From: Fundidesulfovibrio soli
GTDB taxonomy: Bacteria; Desulfobacterota; Desulfovibrionia; Desulfovibrionales; Desulfovibrionaceae
Length of the DNA: 64,000 nt
Reading direction: 5' to 3'
Assembly (NCBI RefSeq): GCF_022808695.1
Contig: NZ_JAKZKW010000006.1
Span: forward strand, 62,001-126,000
The position numbers and the translations under genes are program-made. Below are positions 47,743 through 59,140 of this stretch, in pieces; position 1 is the first letter of the stretch; every line of letters begins with the position of its first letter. The notes under the pieces are model-generated. The model did no database searches and was not told the DNA's origin. It saw only the letters and a program-made list of their open reading frames with translations.

Positions 47743-48474
47743 TCAGGCCAGGACCATGCGGCCCCGGCCCTCGGCCTTAGCGCGGTAAAGAGCCTTGTCG
47801 GCGTCCTCGAAGATGTCCTCGGTCGATTCCTGGCCGGAAGGCACACCGCCCGAGACGCCGATGGAGGCCGAGAGCATCACCTCGCGGCCGTCCCCGAGCA
47901 TGACCGTGGCCTGGGAGAAGGCGCGCAGGATGCGTTTGGCTACCTGGGAAGCTTCGGATGTTCCGGTGTCCGGCAGCAGCAGGGCGAATTCCTCTCCGCC
48001 GATCCTGGCCGCGATGTCGCAGCGGCGCACGGCGGAGCGGATGACTTCGGCGGCGGTCTTGAGGGCCAGGTCGCCCACCTGGTGCCCGTAGGTGTCGTTG
48101 ATGCCCTTGAAGCGGTCCAGGTCGACCAGGAGCAGGCTCATGGGCCGGCCCTGGCGCTGGGAGAGGTTGGCGAACTCGCTCATGCGCTGGTGGAAGTGGC
48201 GGGAGTTTGCAAGGCCGGTGAGCTCGTCGATGGTGGCCAGCTGGGCGAGACGCTCCTGCTCCTTGCCCAGGAGCCAGCCGAAGGTGCCGAACGTCAGCAT
48301 GGAGCCCAGGAGCATGTACGCGAAGAGGTCCGCCTGCCCGGAAAGGATGTCAAAAGGGGAGCCGCCACGGGCTGTCTGGATCGCGAGCCAGCCCAGGGGC
48401 GCGAACACGGCAAGAAGTTCGCCTTGCAGAGCCCTGGCGAGGCGCGGACGGAGGTGGAAATACGGCAAACCCAC
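47743..48474 (-). CDS. Membrane-bound diguanylate cyclase
   Basis: A 243-residue protein. Two hydrophobic segments (~18-35, ~48-68) lead into a GGDEF domain with GGEEF as active motif and an RRCD (RxxD) inhibitory site five residues before it. LATIDELTGLANSRHF is the standard entry. Start is GTG at 48474 with a weak ribosome-binding site. Convergent with the HD-GYP gene, placing the making and breaking of c-di-GMP side by side. Confidence 0.88.
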   Translation of the reverse strand: MGLPYFHLRPRLARALQGELLAVFAPLGWLAIQTARGGSPFDILSGQADLFAYMLLGSMLTFGTFGWLLGKEQERLAQLATIDELTGLANSRHFHQRMSEFANLSQRQGRPMSLLLVDLDRFKGINDTYGHQVGDLALKTAAEVIRSAVRRCDIAARIGGEEFALLLPDTGTSEASQVAKRILRAFSQATVMLGDGREVMLSASIGVSGGVPSGQESTEDIFEDADKALYRAKAEGRGRMVLA

Positions 48475-48610
48475 TGCTTATGACCTACCACACTGTAAAC
48501 GGGTGCGGAGCTTCTACGCCCTGGCGGGGAAAATTCAAGTAAAATTTCGAATACGATTAAGCTATTGCAATCACGACCATAAAGGTGTGGTATTGGCAGC
48601 AGTGCGGGGC

Positions 48611-48629
48611 GCGCCGGAATTTCCGGCGC
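48611..48629 (-). terminator. Palindromic hairpin after clpB
   Basis: GCGCCGGAA (48611-48619) and TTCCGGCGC (48621-48629) pair around one base, so the loop opens to AATTT. Located 18 nt past the clpB stop. No strong T run follows on the minus strand, so termination may be partial. Confidence 0.5.
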
Positions 48630-48646
48630 GGCCCGCTTGCTGGACG

Positions 48647-51262
<2,616 letters not shown>

Positions 51263-51313
51263 ATGTGTTCTCCTTGAGGAGTCGTTCTCTGTTCCGGTCG
51301 TGAACGTGTGGCG

Positions 51314-51634
51314 CTAGATGATCAGCTTCTCCAGCTCGCGGACGCGTTTCTCGAGAAATTCGACGCGCTCCACCAGATCGACGATGATGGAGGCCCCCAC
51401 CGGGGAGATGTCCAGGTCCTTGCAGAGCCGCCAGAGCTTCTTCACCCGGTAGACGTCGGCGTGGCGGAACAGGTACTGGCTGCCCGAGGTCATCTGCGGC
51501 CGCAGCCAGCCCAGCTCGATGAGCTCGCCCACCAGGGCGGGGTGCATTTCGGTCATCTCGATGAACTGCGCCCAGGCGATCCGGTCCGATTTTGCGGGCA
51601 GGTCCGAGCCGTAGAGTATCGTGATATCGACCAT
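51314..51634 (-). CDS. cbpM: CbpM-like chaperone modulator (MerR-like)
   Basis: A 106-residue protein with a MerR-like helix-turn-helix (GELIELGWLRPQ, YLFRHADVYRVKKLWRL) and a C-terminal leucine-rich helix. CbpM binds the J domain of CbpA and limits its activity. The position directly after cbpA supports this. 51 nt before clpB. Confidence 0.85.
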   Translation of the reverse strand: MVDITILYGSDLPAKSDRIAWAQFIEMTEMHPALVGELIELGWLRPQMTSGSQYLFRHADVYRVKKLWRLCKDLDISPVGASIIVDLVERVEFLEKRVRELEKLII

Positions 51635-51691
51635 GGATGCCTCTGCTTTGTCGTGGCGTTAGCTCCGGGCGGCCTTGCAGCCGCCGCGGGA

Positions 51692-52708
51692 TCAATGGTG
51701 CTCGCGCGGGTTGAAGGAGGACGCCTCGGCCAGGTCGTGCCAGAGGGCGCGCTCCGCGTCCGTGAGCGTCTTGGGCGAGTGGATCATCACCCGCACGAAC
51801 TGGTCGCCCCGGCCCGCCTTGCCCTGCAGCCCCTTGCCCCGGATGCGCATCTTGCGCCCGCTGCTGGAGCCGGGGGGGATGTTCAGGTCGATGTCGCCGT
51901 CCAGGGTGGGCACGCGCACGGTGGCGCCGAGCGCCGCCTCCCAGGGGGCCAGGGGCACGTCCACCAGCACGTTCACGTCCTCCAGCTTGAAGCGCGAATG
52001 CGGGCGGATGCTCACCTTGAGGTACATGTCGCCCGCGGAGCCGCCGGCCCCGCCGGGTTCGCCCTGGCCCGCCAGGCGGATCTTGGCCCCGTCGCGCACG
52101 CCCGCCGGAATGTTCACTGAGAGCGTCTTGGGCCGGATGTAGGGCCTGCCGTCGGGGGAGAGCGCCTCCTCCTGGATGGTCACGGTCTTGGAGCCGCCGT
52201 GGTAGGCCTCCTCCAGGGTGAGCTCCAGCAGGGCCTCCACGTCGCCGCCGCGGGTGGGCCTGCGCTGGAAGGTCTGGCCGCCGAAGCCGCCCTGGCCTCC
52301 GAACCCGCCCTGGCCGCCGAAGCCGCCGCGCCCGCCGAAGCCGCCCATTCCACCGGACCCGCCGAAGATGGTCTGGAAGAAGTCCGAGAAGCCGCCCATG
52401 TCGAACTGCTGGCCGCCCTGGCCCGCGCCGCCGAAGTTGTAGCGGAAGTTCTCGTAGCCCGGCGGGGGCTGGAAGTTCTGCCCGTGCTGCCAGTTGGGGC
52501 CTAACGTGTCATAAAGCTTGCGTTTCTCGGGGTCGCGCAGCACCTCGTAGGCTTCGTTGATCTCCTTGAATTTGGCCTCGGCCGTGCAGTCGCCCGGATT
52601 GAGGTCCGGGTGGCAGGTGCGCGCCAGCTTCTTGAAAGCCTTGGAAATCTCATCCTGGGTGGCCTTCTTGTCCACGCCGAGGAGTTTGTAGTAGTCTTTG
52701 TATTCCAC
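51692..52708 (-). CDS. cbpA: CbpA-type DnaJ co-chaperone
   Basis: A 338-residue J-domain protein. J domain residues 1-70 with the HPD motif (ARTCHPDLNPGD), then a G/F region with repeated GGFGGQ/GGFGGR units (~115-150), and the C-terminal substrate domains (VNIPAGVRDGAKIRLAGQG). There is no zinc-finger CxxCxGxG, which separates it from DnaJ. Start GTG at 52708 with AGAGGG upstream. The frame runs on for 36 codons without support. A sigma70-like promoter lies at 52757-52784. Confidence 0.92.
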   Translation of the reverse strand: MEYKDYYKLLGVDKKATQDEISKAFKKLARTCHPDLNPGDCTAEAKFKEINEAYEVLRDPEKRKLYDTLGPNWQHGQNFQPPPGYENFRYNFGGAGQGGQQFDMGGFSDFFQTIFGGSGGMGGFGGRGGFGGQGGFGGQGGFGGQTFQRRPTRGGDVEALLELTLEEAYHGGSKTVTIQEEALSPDGRPYIRPKTLSVNIPAGVRDGAKIRLAGQGEPGGAGGSAGDMYLKVSIRPHSRFKLEDVNVLVDVPLAPWEAALGATVRVPTLDGDIDLNIPPGSSSGRKMRIRGKGLQGKAGRGDQFVRVMIHSPKTLTDAERALWHDLAEASSFNPREHH

Positions 52709-52756
52709 GAGAGTGCCCTCTGTTAGATGGAGCGGGATGCCGCCGCCAAGTTTACA

Positions 52757-52784
52757 TAATAATCTGGTCAGGTGACCCGTCAAG
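52757..52784 (-). promoter_or_regulatory. Promoter of the cbpA-cbpM-clpB unit
   Basis: On the minus strand TTGACG (52784-52779), 16 nt, TATTAT (52762-52757). It lies in an AT-rich patch about 50 nt before the cbpA start. No CIRCE element was seen. Confidence 0.6.
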
Positions 52785-52937
52785 GCGTATTCCGAATATT
52801 CGGGCCAAGCGCGCAATTGGCCTTGTTTACGGAATTTTCAGTCTGAATGCCAGCCTTGGCGGATGCGGCGGCGCGACTCGGCGCGGCGGCCGGAGGGGAG
52901 CATTGCCATCCGGTCCCGGAGACGTTAGCACGCCTTC

Positions 52938-53642
52938 ATGGCAAAAGACACATTCAACAATCCCTTCGAGCAGCTCAAGGGCGTGAAGGTCAAGAAGGCC
53001 AAGCCAGCGCCTCCGCCGCCGCCCAAGGCCAAGCCTTCGCCGCCTGAGGCCCCGCAGGACGAGGAGGACCTCTTCAGCCAGGCCATGAGCGGCGTGTCCC
53101 GCATGTCCGGGCAGGAGTCGGGCAGGCAGGTGGCGGCGATCAGGCCCGCAGCAGAGGTGCAGCCGCATGACCCCGAGGCCGAGGCCAGGGCCAAGCTGTA
53201 CGACCTGGTGGCCGGGAAAGTGGAGTTCGAGCTGGAATACACCGACGAGTACGTTCAGGGCTTCGTCAAGGGTATGGATCAGAAGATCTTCCGCCAGCTC
53301 AAGGCCGGGCAGCTGAGCCCCGAAGCCCACCTCGACCTGCACGGCCTCAATTCAGACCAGGCCTTCGAGTGCCTGCTGACCTTCATGCGGGAGAAGTATT
53401 TCCAGGGCAAACGCTGCCTGCTGCTGATTCCGGGCCGGGGCATCAACTCCCCCGGCGGCAATCCCGTGCTCAAGCAGGAGCTCAAGGGCTGGCTGACCCG
53501 CGACCCGCTCAAACGCGTGGTGCTGGCCTTCAGCACGGCCCAGCCGCGCCACGGCGGGGCCGGGGCGCTCTACGTGCTGCTCAGGCAGCGCCGCAAGAAC
53601 GAGGGGCGCATCAAGTGGGAGAATTTGTGGGGGGATGATTGA
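52938..53642 (+). CDS. Smr-domain protein
   Basis: A 234-residue protein. The N-terminal ~100 residues are Pro/Lys-rich and probably disordered. The C-terminal Smr domain (~140-225) has LDLHGLNSDQA (DLHG motif) and LLIPGRGINSPGG (GRG motif), which in the family mark a DNA or RNA endonuclease-like fold. Divergent from cbpA. A strong terminator follows the stop. Confidence 0.88.
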   Translation: MAKDTFNNPFEQLKGVKVKKAKPAPPPPPKAKPSPPEAPQDEEDLFSQAMSGVSRMSGQESGRQVAAIRPAAEVQPHDPEAEARAKLYDLVAGKVEFELEYTDEYVQGFVKGMDQKIFRQLKAGQLSPEAHLDLHGLNSDQAFECLLTFMREKYFQGKRCLLLIPGRGINSPGGNPVLKQELKGWLTRDPLKRVVLAFSTAQPRHGGAGALYVLLRQRRKNEGRIKWENLWGDD

Positions 53643-53675
53643 TTACCCGCCCCAGCGGATTTCCTGAATGCAAAA

Positions 53676-53712
53676 CGCCGCCCGGAGCATCCTCCGGGCG
53701 GCGTCATTTTTT
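53676..53712 (+). terminator. Terminator of the Smr gene
   Basis: CGCCGCCCGGAG (53676-53687), loop CATC, CTCCGGGCGGCG (53692-53703), then TCATTTTTT. Perfect 12-bp stem. Confidence 0.92.
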
Positions 53713-53763
53713 CGTCGGGGCGGGCGGGACGGCCTAGCTGCCTGTCGCACAAGCCGATTCTTG

Positions 53764-53886
53764 CAGCCTGTTCAAAAAGCCCGCTGGCAAGGCGCGTGAA
53801 AAAGTCAAGGCCGATGCGTATTTGGCATACGCGAGGGTTTGACTTTTTCGAGTCAACGCAGCCAGCGGGAATTTTTCAACAGGCTG
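53764..53886. mobile_element. Nested palindromic MITE-like element
   Basis: About 123 bp with three nested inverted repeats. Outer arms: 53764-53788 (CAGCCTGTT... CCCGCTGGC) and 53861-53886 (GCCAGCGGGA... AACAGGCTG). Middle: GAAAAAGTCAA (53798-53808) and TTGACTTTTTC (53839-53849). Inner: GCGTAT (53816-53821) and ATACGC (53827-53832). No protein is encoded. The right end touches the stop codon of the DUF115 gene. The terminal CAGCCTGTTGAAAAA-type sequence resembles ends of widespread small elements. Confidence 0.7.
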
Positions 53887-55686
53887 TTAGGCCACTTTCA
53901 CGCTACGGTCCAGGCTGGAGGGGCCGAACACCTCGTCCACGCGTTTGACCTTGCCCAGGGCCCGCTTGAGGATGTCCTTGTAGTCCCGCATGTCGGCTTG
54001 GCCATAGCGCTCCTTGAGGTTGGCAAGGGAGGCCATGTCCATGACCTCGTTGAACAAATAGGGCAGGTAGAGCGGATCCTGCTTGAGGAACTGCAGCACG
54101 TTGAGCAGCAGCTGCTTTATCTCGACCTGGTTGCGGCCCGGCTTCTTGAGCAGCTTGTCGAAGCGCTTGGTGGCGTGGCGCAAGGAGTCGTTCCAGGTGC
54201 CGTAGCGGGCCTGGTACACGGGGCGCACACGGGGCTGGTTCACGCGCCGCAGCGAGGTGAGGAAGCGCTCCTTCGCTCCCGGCTGGGAGGCCAGCAGGCC
54301 CTTCTGGTGGCATTCCTCCACGTCAACCACGCGGCTGCCCTCGATCTCGGCGCCGCCGCCGTAGATGTTGTAGACCGGCAGTTGGGCCTTGCGCAGGTCC
54401 TTCTCCAGGTCGCGCTTGGCCGAGAGGTAGCCCACGTTGGAGAAGATGGTCTCGCCGTGGAGGTTCATGAGCTTCACGTCGCCCCGGGCCGGGTCGAAAT
54501 TCTGCACGTTGCCGTGGGCGTGGTGGCCGGGGGCGTGGCTGCGCTCGGCGGGCCAGGCGAAGTCCTGCCCGGCCAGCAGGATGCGGCTCACGCCGCACCA
54601 GGTGAGGAAGCGCGCCAGGGTGACGCCCACGTTGCCGCCCGCGTCAAGCACCAGCTCGTGCTCGCTGAACACGTAGGTGGCCATGCCGCCCATGGTCCAC
54701 AGGGGGATCTTGGGGCCGGGGTAACGGGCCACGACCTCGGGGTCGAGCTTGGTGGAGTAGATCAGGGGCAGGTCGTTCAGCCAGTTGATGTCCTTGATGC
54801 CGTCGTAGAGGCGCATCATCTCGTGGCGGAAGTCGATGGCCATGCAGAAGTCCGGCTTGAGGCCGATGCGCTCCAGCGCGGGAAGGGTCTGCAGGGCCGA
54901 GGCGTAGAGGGCGTGGCCGGGGCGCTCGACCAGCTGCGGGCCGGTCTGCGCCAGCGACGGACCCGCGCCCAGGATCACCGCCGTGACCCCCGAGGCGCAG
55001 CCCTGCATGGGCAGCAGGCTGCCGTTGTTCATGGCGTCGTGGAAGTTCCGCAGCTCGTTGCCCACCATGACCTCCTGCTTCAGGCGCAGGGTGGCCATCT
55101 CCACCGAGAAGTTCTCCAGCTTGCCGCGCAGGATGCCGCTCCAGTGGGCGTACTCCGGGCCGATCTGCTGGGAGGGCATGTCGTTGCGCAGGTGGATGTT
55201 GCCGTAGAGCAGGTTCAGGTCCAGGCGGTGCAGGGCCTTCTCGATGATGTCGTGGTCCGGCGCCAGGAAGCGCAGCCGCCCGGCCTTGAGGAAGGGGCGG
55301 TAGTCCGTCTCGCCCAGGCAGGCCAGGAGCATGTCGGGCCGGGGCTCCACCACCAGCACCCGGTGCGTGGAGGGCGTGCCGGTGAGCACGTGGTTCAGGC
55401 CGTAGCCCAGGTTGCAGCCCAGGAGCACCGTGGCGTCCTTCTCCGGCGTGTTCTTGGGCCGCCACTCCTGGTAGAGCACCGGAAGGGGCGGGCAGCGTTC
55501 GATGAGGCCGCCGCCGTCGTCCATGCGCCAATCCAGCAGGCCCATGTGGTTGACGAAAACGCGGGAGAGCGCGCCCTCGATGTCCGCGACGGACTGCGCC
55601 AGCCAGGTGGCCACGGGTTCCTTGAGCTCCGCCAGAGTCTCAAGGTTGCCGGTGAGGAATTGGTGCATGTTCATGGTGCCGGACAT
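53887..55686 (-). CDS. DUF115 motility accessory / glycosyltransferase-like protein
   Basis: A 599-residue protein of the MptE-like DUF115 family (motility-associated factor, Maf type). The middle part has TAVILGAGPSLAQTGPQL (a phosphate-binding-like loop), FCMAIDFRHEMM, and GGNVGVTLARFLTWCGVSRILLAGQDFAW, all family marks. Maf proteins transfer nonulosonic sugars to flagellin. No flagellin gene is in the window. ATG at 55686 has AAGGA upstream. The stop codon TAA is formed at the border of the palindromic element. Confidence 0.85.
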   Translation of the reverse strand: MSGTMNMHQFLTGNLETLAELKEPVATWLAQSVADIEGALSRVFVNHMGLLDWRMDDGGGLIERCPPLPVLYQEWRPKNTPEKDATVLLGCNLGYGLNHVLTGTPSTHRVLVVEPRPDMLLACLGETDYRPFLKAGRLRFLAPDHDIIEKALHRLDLNLLYGNIHLRNDMPSQQIGPEYAHWSGILRGKLENFSVEMATLRLKQEVMVGNELRNFHDAMNNGSLLPMQGCASGVTAVILGAGPSLAQTGPQLVERPGHALYASALQTLPALERIGLKPDFCMAIDFRHEMMRLYDGIKDINWLNDLPLIYSTKLDPEVVARYPGPKIPLWTMGGMATYVFSEHELVLDAGGNVGVTLARFLTWCGVSRILLAGQDFAWPAERSHAPGHHAHGNVQNFDPARGDVKLMNLHGETIFSNVGYLSAKRDLEKDLRKAQLPVYNIYGGGAEIEGSRVVDVEECHQKGLLASQPGAKERFLTSLRRVNQPRVRPVYQARYGTWNDSLRHATKRFDKLLKKPGRNQVEIKQLLLNVLQFLKQDPLYLPYLFNEVMDMASLANLKERYGQADMRDYKDILKRALGKVKRVDEVFGPSSLDRSVKVA

Positions 55687-55734
55687 CAAGCAAGTTCCTT
55701 GCCAGTACAACGGGTTTCCCCTAAATCCAGGGGC

Positions 55735-58020
55735 ATGGCACACGCAGACATCCTCACTCTCGCGGGCGACACCCCGCTGGTGACCATCCGGCGCCTCAAC
55801 CCCAATCCGGACGTCACCCTGCTGGTCAAGCTGGAGGCCAAGAACCCCGGCGGCTCCATCAAGGACCGCGTGGCCCTGGCCATGATCGAGGCGGCCCAGG
55901 CCTCCGGGGAGCTCACCCCGGACAAGACCGTCATCGAGGCCACCTCGGGCAACACCGGCATCGGCCTGGCCATGGTCTGCGCCGTGAAGGGGCTCAAGCT
56001 CACGCTGGTCATGCCGTCCTCCGCCTCGGAGGAGCGCAAGCGCATCATGCGCGCCTACGGGGCCGAGCTGCTGCTCACGCCGGGTCACCTGGGCACGGAC
56101 GGGGCCATCGAGGAGGCCTACCGCCTGGCCCGCGAATATCCCGAACGCTACGTGCTCATGGACCAGTTCAACAATCCCGCCAGCATAGAGGCCCATTACC
56201 GGGGCACCGGCCAGGAAATCTGGGACCAGACCGCGGGCGCGGTCACCCATGTGGTGGCCACCCTGGGCACTTCGGGTACGGCCATGGGCATCGCCAAGAA
56301 ACTCAAGGAATTGAACCCGGCCGTCAAAGTGGTGGCGGTGGAGCCCAGGCCCGGGCACAGGATACAGGGGCTCAAGAACATGCAGGAGTCCTACCCGCCG
56401 GGCATCTACGACAAGCGGGCGCTGGAGGTTGTGCGCGTGGAGGACGAGGAAGCCTTCGAAATGGCCAGGCAACTGGCGCGCCAGGAGGGCATACTGGCGG
56501 GAATGAGCGGCGGGGCGGCCATGGCCGCTGCGGCCAGCCTCTGCCGCGAGCTGGTCTCCGGGCTGGTGGTGGCCATCCTGCCCGATGGCGGCGAACGCTA
56601 CCTCTCCACCGAGCTGTACGCCGCCCAGGAACAGCGCGGCGTGCGCCTGCGCACCGTGGAGACCGGCAAGCAGGTGCACTTGCCCCCCGGGGCCGCCGGA
56701 TTCTACACCCCCGGCCCCAGCCTGGACGCCACGGCCGACGCCGAATGCTGGCGGCGCATCGTGCTCTTGGACGTGCTGGCGCGCCACGGGCGCGGGCGGG
56801 ACGCGGCCTCCTCCGTGGTGGTGGGCCTGGCCGACATGGACGACAGGGCCTTGGCCGCGTCGCGCGCTGCCGGGCTCTCCCGGGAGGATTTCGCCCGCCA
56901 GGCCCTGGACGGCCTCAACAGGCTGGCGGGGCAGCTGCGCGTGGAGGCCTCCTTCACCATGGCCTCGGCCTCGCTTGAGCGCATGCTGGACATGACCAGG
57001 GCGCTCATGCGCAAGGGCTACAGCTACGAGCGGCTGCGCTCGGTCTATTTCGACGTGGCGCGCGACAAGGGCTACGGGGCGCTCTCCCACGCCAACCTGG
57101 GCAGGCTGGCTCTGGGCAAGACCGTGGACCTGGCGGCCTACCTCAAGGACCACCCCCAGGACTTCACCCTGCTCAAGCGAGTCAGCCTGCAGGACCTCAA
57201 GCTCGGCCAGGTGGTGCAGACCGAGTGGGGGGCCGTGCGCCCAAGCTGGTTTTTGCAGATGGCGGCCTGCCCGCTGGAGCGGCTGCCCAAGCTCACGGCG
57301 GTGCTGGCGGGCGAGGGGCAGTGTTTCCCAATGCTTGAGAACCTGCGCGCCATCTGGAACCTGACCGGCGGAGTGCGCCCGGCGGCCTGGCTCACCAGCG
57401 GCGTGGTCAAGGGCTCAGGGGACACCTGCGACCTGGCCGACGTGGCCCGGAGCATGGGCGGCTTCCAGGCCGCGCGGCTTTGGCTGCTGTCGCTGCATTA
57501 CCGCAGGCCGCTGGACGTGTCCGAGAAGACCCTTTCCATGTGGGCCAGGAACTGGCGCAAGCTCCAGGACACGGCCGTGAACCTCTCGCACTGCGCCGTG
57601 AACGATTCCGTGGCCTCGGCCGACGCGGCCCAGGCCGTTGAGAACCTGCGCGCCGAGCTGGAGCAGGCCATGGACGACGACCTCGGGCTGCACCGCTTCT
57701 GGCCGCAGCTTTTCGCCTATTGCCGCCGGGCCAACGCGGCCGCCGGTTCGCGCGGCCCCACCCCCGGGGACGCCGCCATCTACCTGGAGGGCCTCAAGGC
57801 CGTGAACGCGGTTCTGGGAGTGATGGACGAATCCCGCCTGCCCCTGGCCAGGCAGGCTTGGCCGGGCCTGGCCCAGAGCATGGTGCAGAAGCGGGAGATG
57901 GCCCGGGCCGCCAAGGAGTTCGAGCTGGCCGACACCCTGCGGGAGCAGTTGGGGCTCATGGGCCTCAGGCTGGAGGACACCTCCGCCGGGCCGCGGCTCT
58001 TCACCGTCAGCCCGGAGTAG
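55735..58020 (+). CDS. Cysteine-synthase-like PLP enzyme fused to a degenerate cysteinyl-tRNA synthetase
   Basis: A 761-residue fusion. Residues 1-300 are a cysteine synthase/CysM-type beta-replacement enzyme: PLP Lys43 in NPGGSIKDRVA, SGNTGIGLAM (~71), LGTSGTAMGIAKKL and SGGAAMAA. Residues ~320-760 follow cysteinyl-tRNA synthetase: the entry YTPGPSLDATADAECWRRIV, GLADMDDRALAAS (for TDIDDK), RSVYFDVARDKGYGALS, then an anticodon-side helical part. The HIGH motif, the zinc Cys/His ligands and KMSKS are not conserved, so aminoacylation is not expected. It probably makes cysteine, with the second half as a sensor, dimeriser or tRNA-binding part (inference). Confidence 0.88.
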   Translation: MAHADILTLAGDTPLVTIRRLNPNPDVTLLVKLEAKNPGGSIKDRVALAMIEAAQASGELTPDKTVIEATSGNTGIGLAMVCAVKGLKLTLVMPSSASEERKRIMRAYGAELLLTPGHLGTDGAIEEAYRLAREYPERYVLMDQFNNPASIEAHYRGTGQEIWDQTAGAVTHVVATLGTSGTAMGIAKKLKELNPAVKVVAVEPRPGHRIQGLKNMQESYPPGIYDKRALEVVRVEDEEAFEMARQLARQEGILAGMSGGAAMAAAASLCRELVSGLVVAILPDGGERYLSTELYAAQEQRGVRLRTVETGKQVHLPPGAAGFYTPGPSLDATADAECWRRIVLLDVLARHGRGRDAASSVVVGLADMDDRALAASRAAGLSREDFARQALDGLNRLAGQLRVEASFTMASASLERMLDMTRALMRKGYSYERLRSVYFDVARDKGYGALSHANLGRLALGKTVDLAAYLKDHPQDFTLLKRVSLQDLKLGQVVQTEWGAVRPSWFLQMAACPLERLPKLTAVLAGEGQCFPMLENLRAIWNLTGGVRPAAWLTSGVVKGSGDTCDLADVARSMGGFQAARLWLLSLHYRRPLDVSEKTLSMWARNWRKLQDTAVNLSHCAVNDSVASADAAQAVENLRAELEQAMDDDLGLHRFWPQLFAYCRRANAAAGSRGPTPGDAAIYLEGLKAVNAVLGVMDESRLPLARQAWPGLAQSMVQKREMARAAKEFELADTLREQLGLMGLRLEDTSAGPRLFTVSPE

Positions 58021-58100
58021 CGGTACAGAACCTCAGGCGCAGCGTTCGTTTCCGGCTGGCGCACCCGCCGCCAGATGCGGGGCGAAAGGTCCTCACAGCC

Positions 58101-59006
58101 TCAGGTGCAGCTTCCGCCTTCCGGGGCCAGGCCGTTCTTGCGGGGCCACAGCTCGGAAAGCAGCATCCCGGCCAGCATCAATGCGCAACCAACCAAGCCG
58201 CGCGGGGTGAGCGTCTCCCCGATGAGCAGCCAGCCGCCCAGGGCCGCGAACACGGACTCAAGGCTCAGGATGATTGCCGCGTGGGAGGGGTTGGCGTCGC
58301 GCTGGGCCACCAGTTGCAGCGTGTAGGCCAGCCCCACGGAGAGCAGACCGCCGTAAAGGATGGGCACTGCCGCGTCCATCAGCCCTTCCAACGCGAAGGA
58401 TTCCCCAGTCCAGACCGCGAAAATCAGGCTCAGAACGGAGCAGACCGCATACTGGCCCACGGCCAGGTGAATGGGATTCATGCGCGGGGCGAACCAGGCC
58501 GCCACCAGCACGTGCCCGGCCCAGAAGAAGGCCCCGATGAGCTCCAGGAGGTCGCCGGGGTTGATGTGGAACTGCTCGTTGATGCTCAGCAGATACATGC
58601 CCGCCACGGCGCACAGGGCGCCGAGCACCGTGCCCAGCGGCGTGCGGTTTCCCAGCAGGGCGGCGAAGAGGGGCACCAGGATCACGTACAGGCAGGTGAT
58701 GAACCCGGCGTTGCCCGCTGTGGTGTGCAGCATGCCGATCTGCTGCAGGCTGGCCCCGGCGGTCAGGGCCGTACCCGCGCAGAGGTAGCCCAGCCAGGCG
58801 GGCGTGGGCGAACACTCCCTGGGGACGATGCGGCCCGTGGAGCGGATCGCCAGCGGCAGCAGGGCGCAGGCGCCCAGAGCGAAGCGCACGCCGTTGAATA
58901 CGAATGGGCCCACATGCTCCATGCCCACGCGCTGCGCCACGAAGGCGAAGCCCCAGACGAGGGCTGTGATGAGCAGGAGAATGTCTGCCCGGAGTGACCT
59001 GGATAT
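58101..59006 (-). CDS. EamA-family (DMT) transporter, probable ATA start
   Basis: A ~301-residue inner-membrane protein with ten helices in two EamA repeats (e.g. GVRFALGACALLPLA, ILSLESVFAALGGWLLIGE). The first canonical start, GTG at 58940, would cut off the first helix. Extending upstream in frame gives LRADILLLITALVWGFAFVA, a typical first EamA helix, and an ATA codon at 59006-59004 lies 7 nt after AAAGGAG. An in-frame TAG further up ends the frame. The start is therefore probably ATA, or ATG with a base change. Substrate unknown. Confidence 0.8.
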   Translation of the reverse strand: MSRSLRADILLLITALVWGFAFVAQRVGMEHVGPFVFNGVRFALGACALLPLAIRSTGRIVPRECSPTPAWLGYLCAGTALTAGASLQQIGMLHTTAGNAGFITCLYVILVPLFAALLGNRTPLGTVLGALCAVAGMYLLSINEQFHINPGDLLELIGAFFWAGHVLVAAWFAPRMNPIHLAVGQYAVCSVLSLIFAVWTGESFALEGLMDAAVPILYGGLLSVGLAYTLQLVAQRDANPSHAAIILSLESVFAALGGWLLIGETLTPRGLVGCALMLAGMLLSELWPRKNGLAPEGGSCT

Positions 59007-59140
59007 GGCGCTGCTCCTTTCCCGAACCTTCTCCCCGAGCAGGGGGCGGACGCCGGATTCCTACGGGTTGCATAGGAATTCCCGTGGATTGACCCGCCGC
59101 GAAGGCCGTCCGGGCACTTAGCCGCAACCAGGGTCAAAGA

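Noticed and set aside
52218-52442. PPWPPKP-repeat frame opposite cbpA
   Set aside because: It is the antisense of the GGFGG repeats of the J-protein, not a gene.
52709-52937. CIRCE/HrcA site before cbpA
   Set aside because: Looked for TTAGCACTC-N9-GAGTGCTAA-like repeats; none present.
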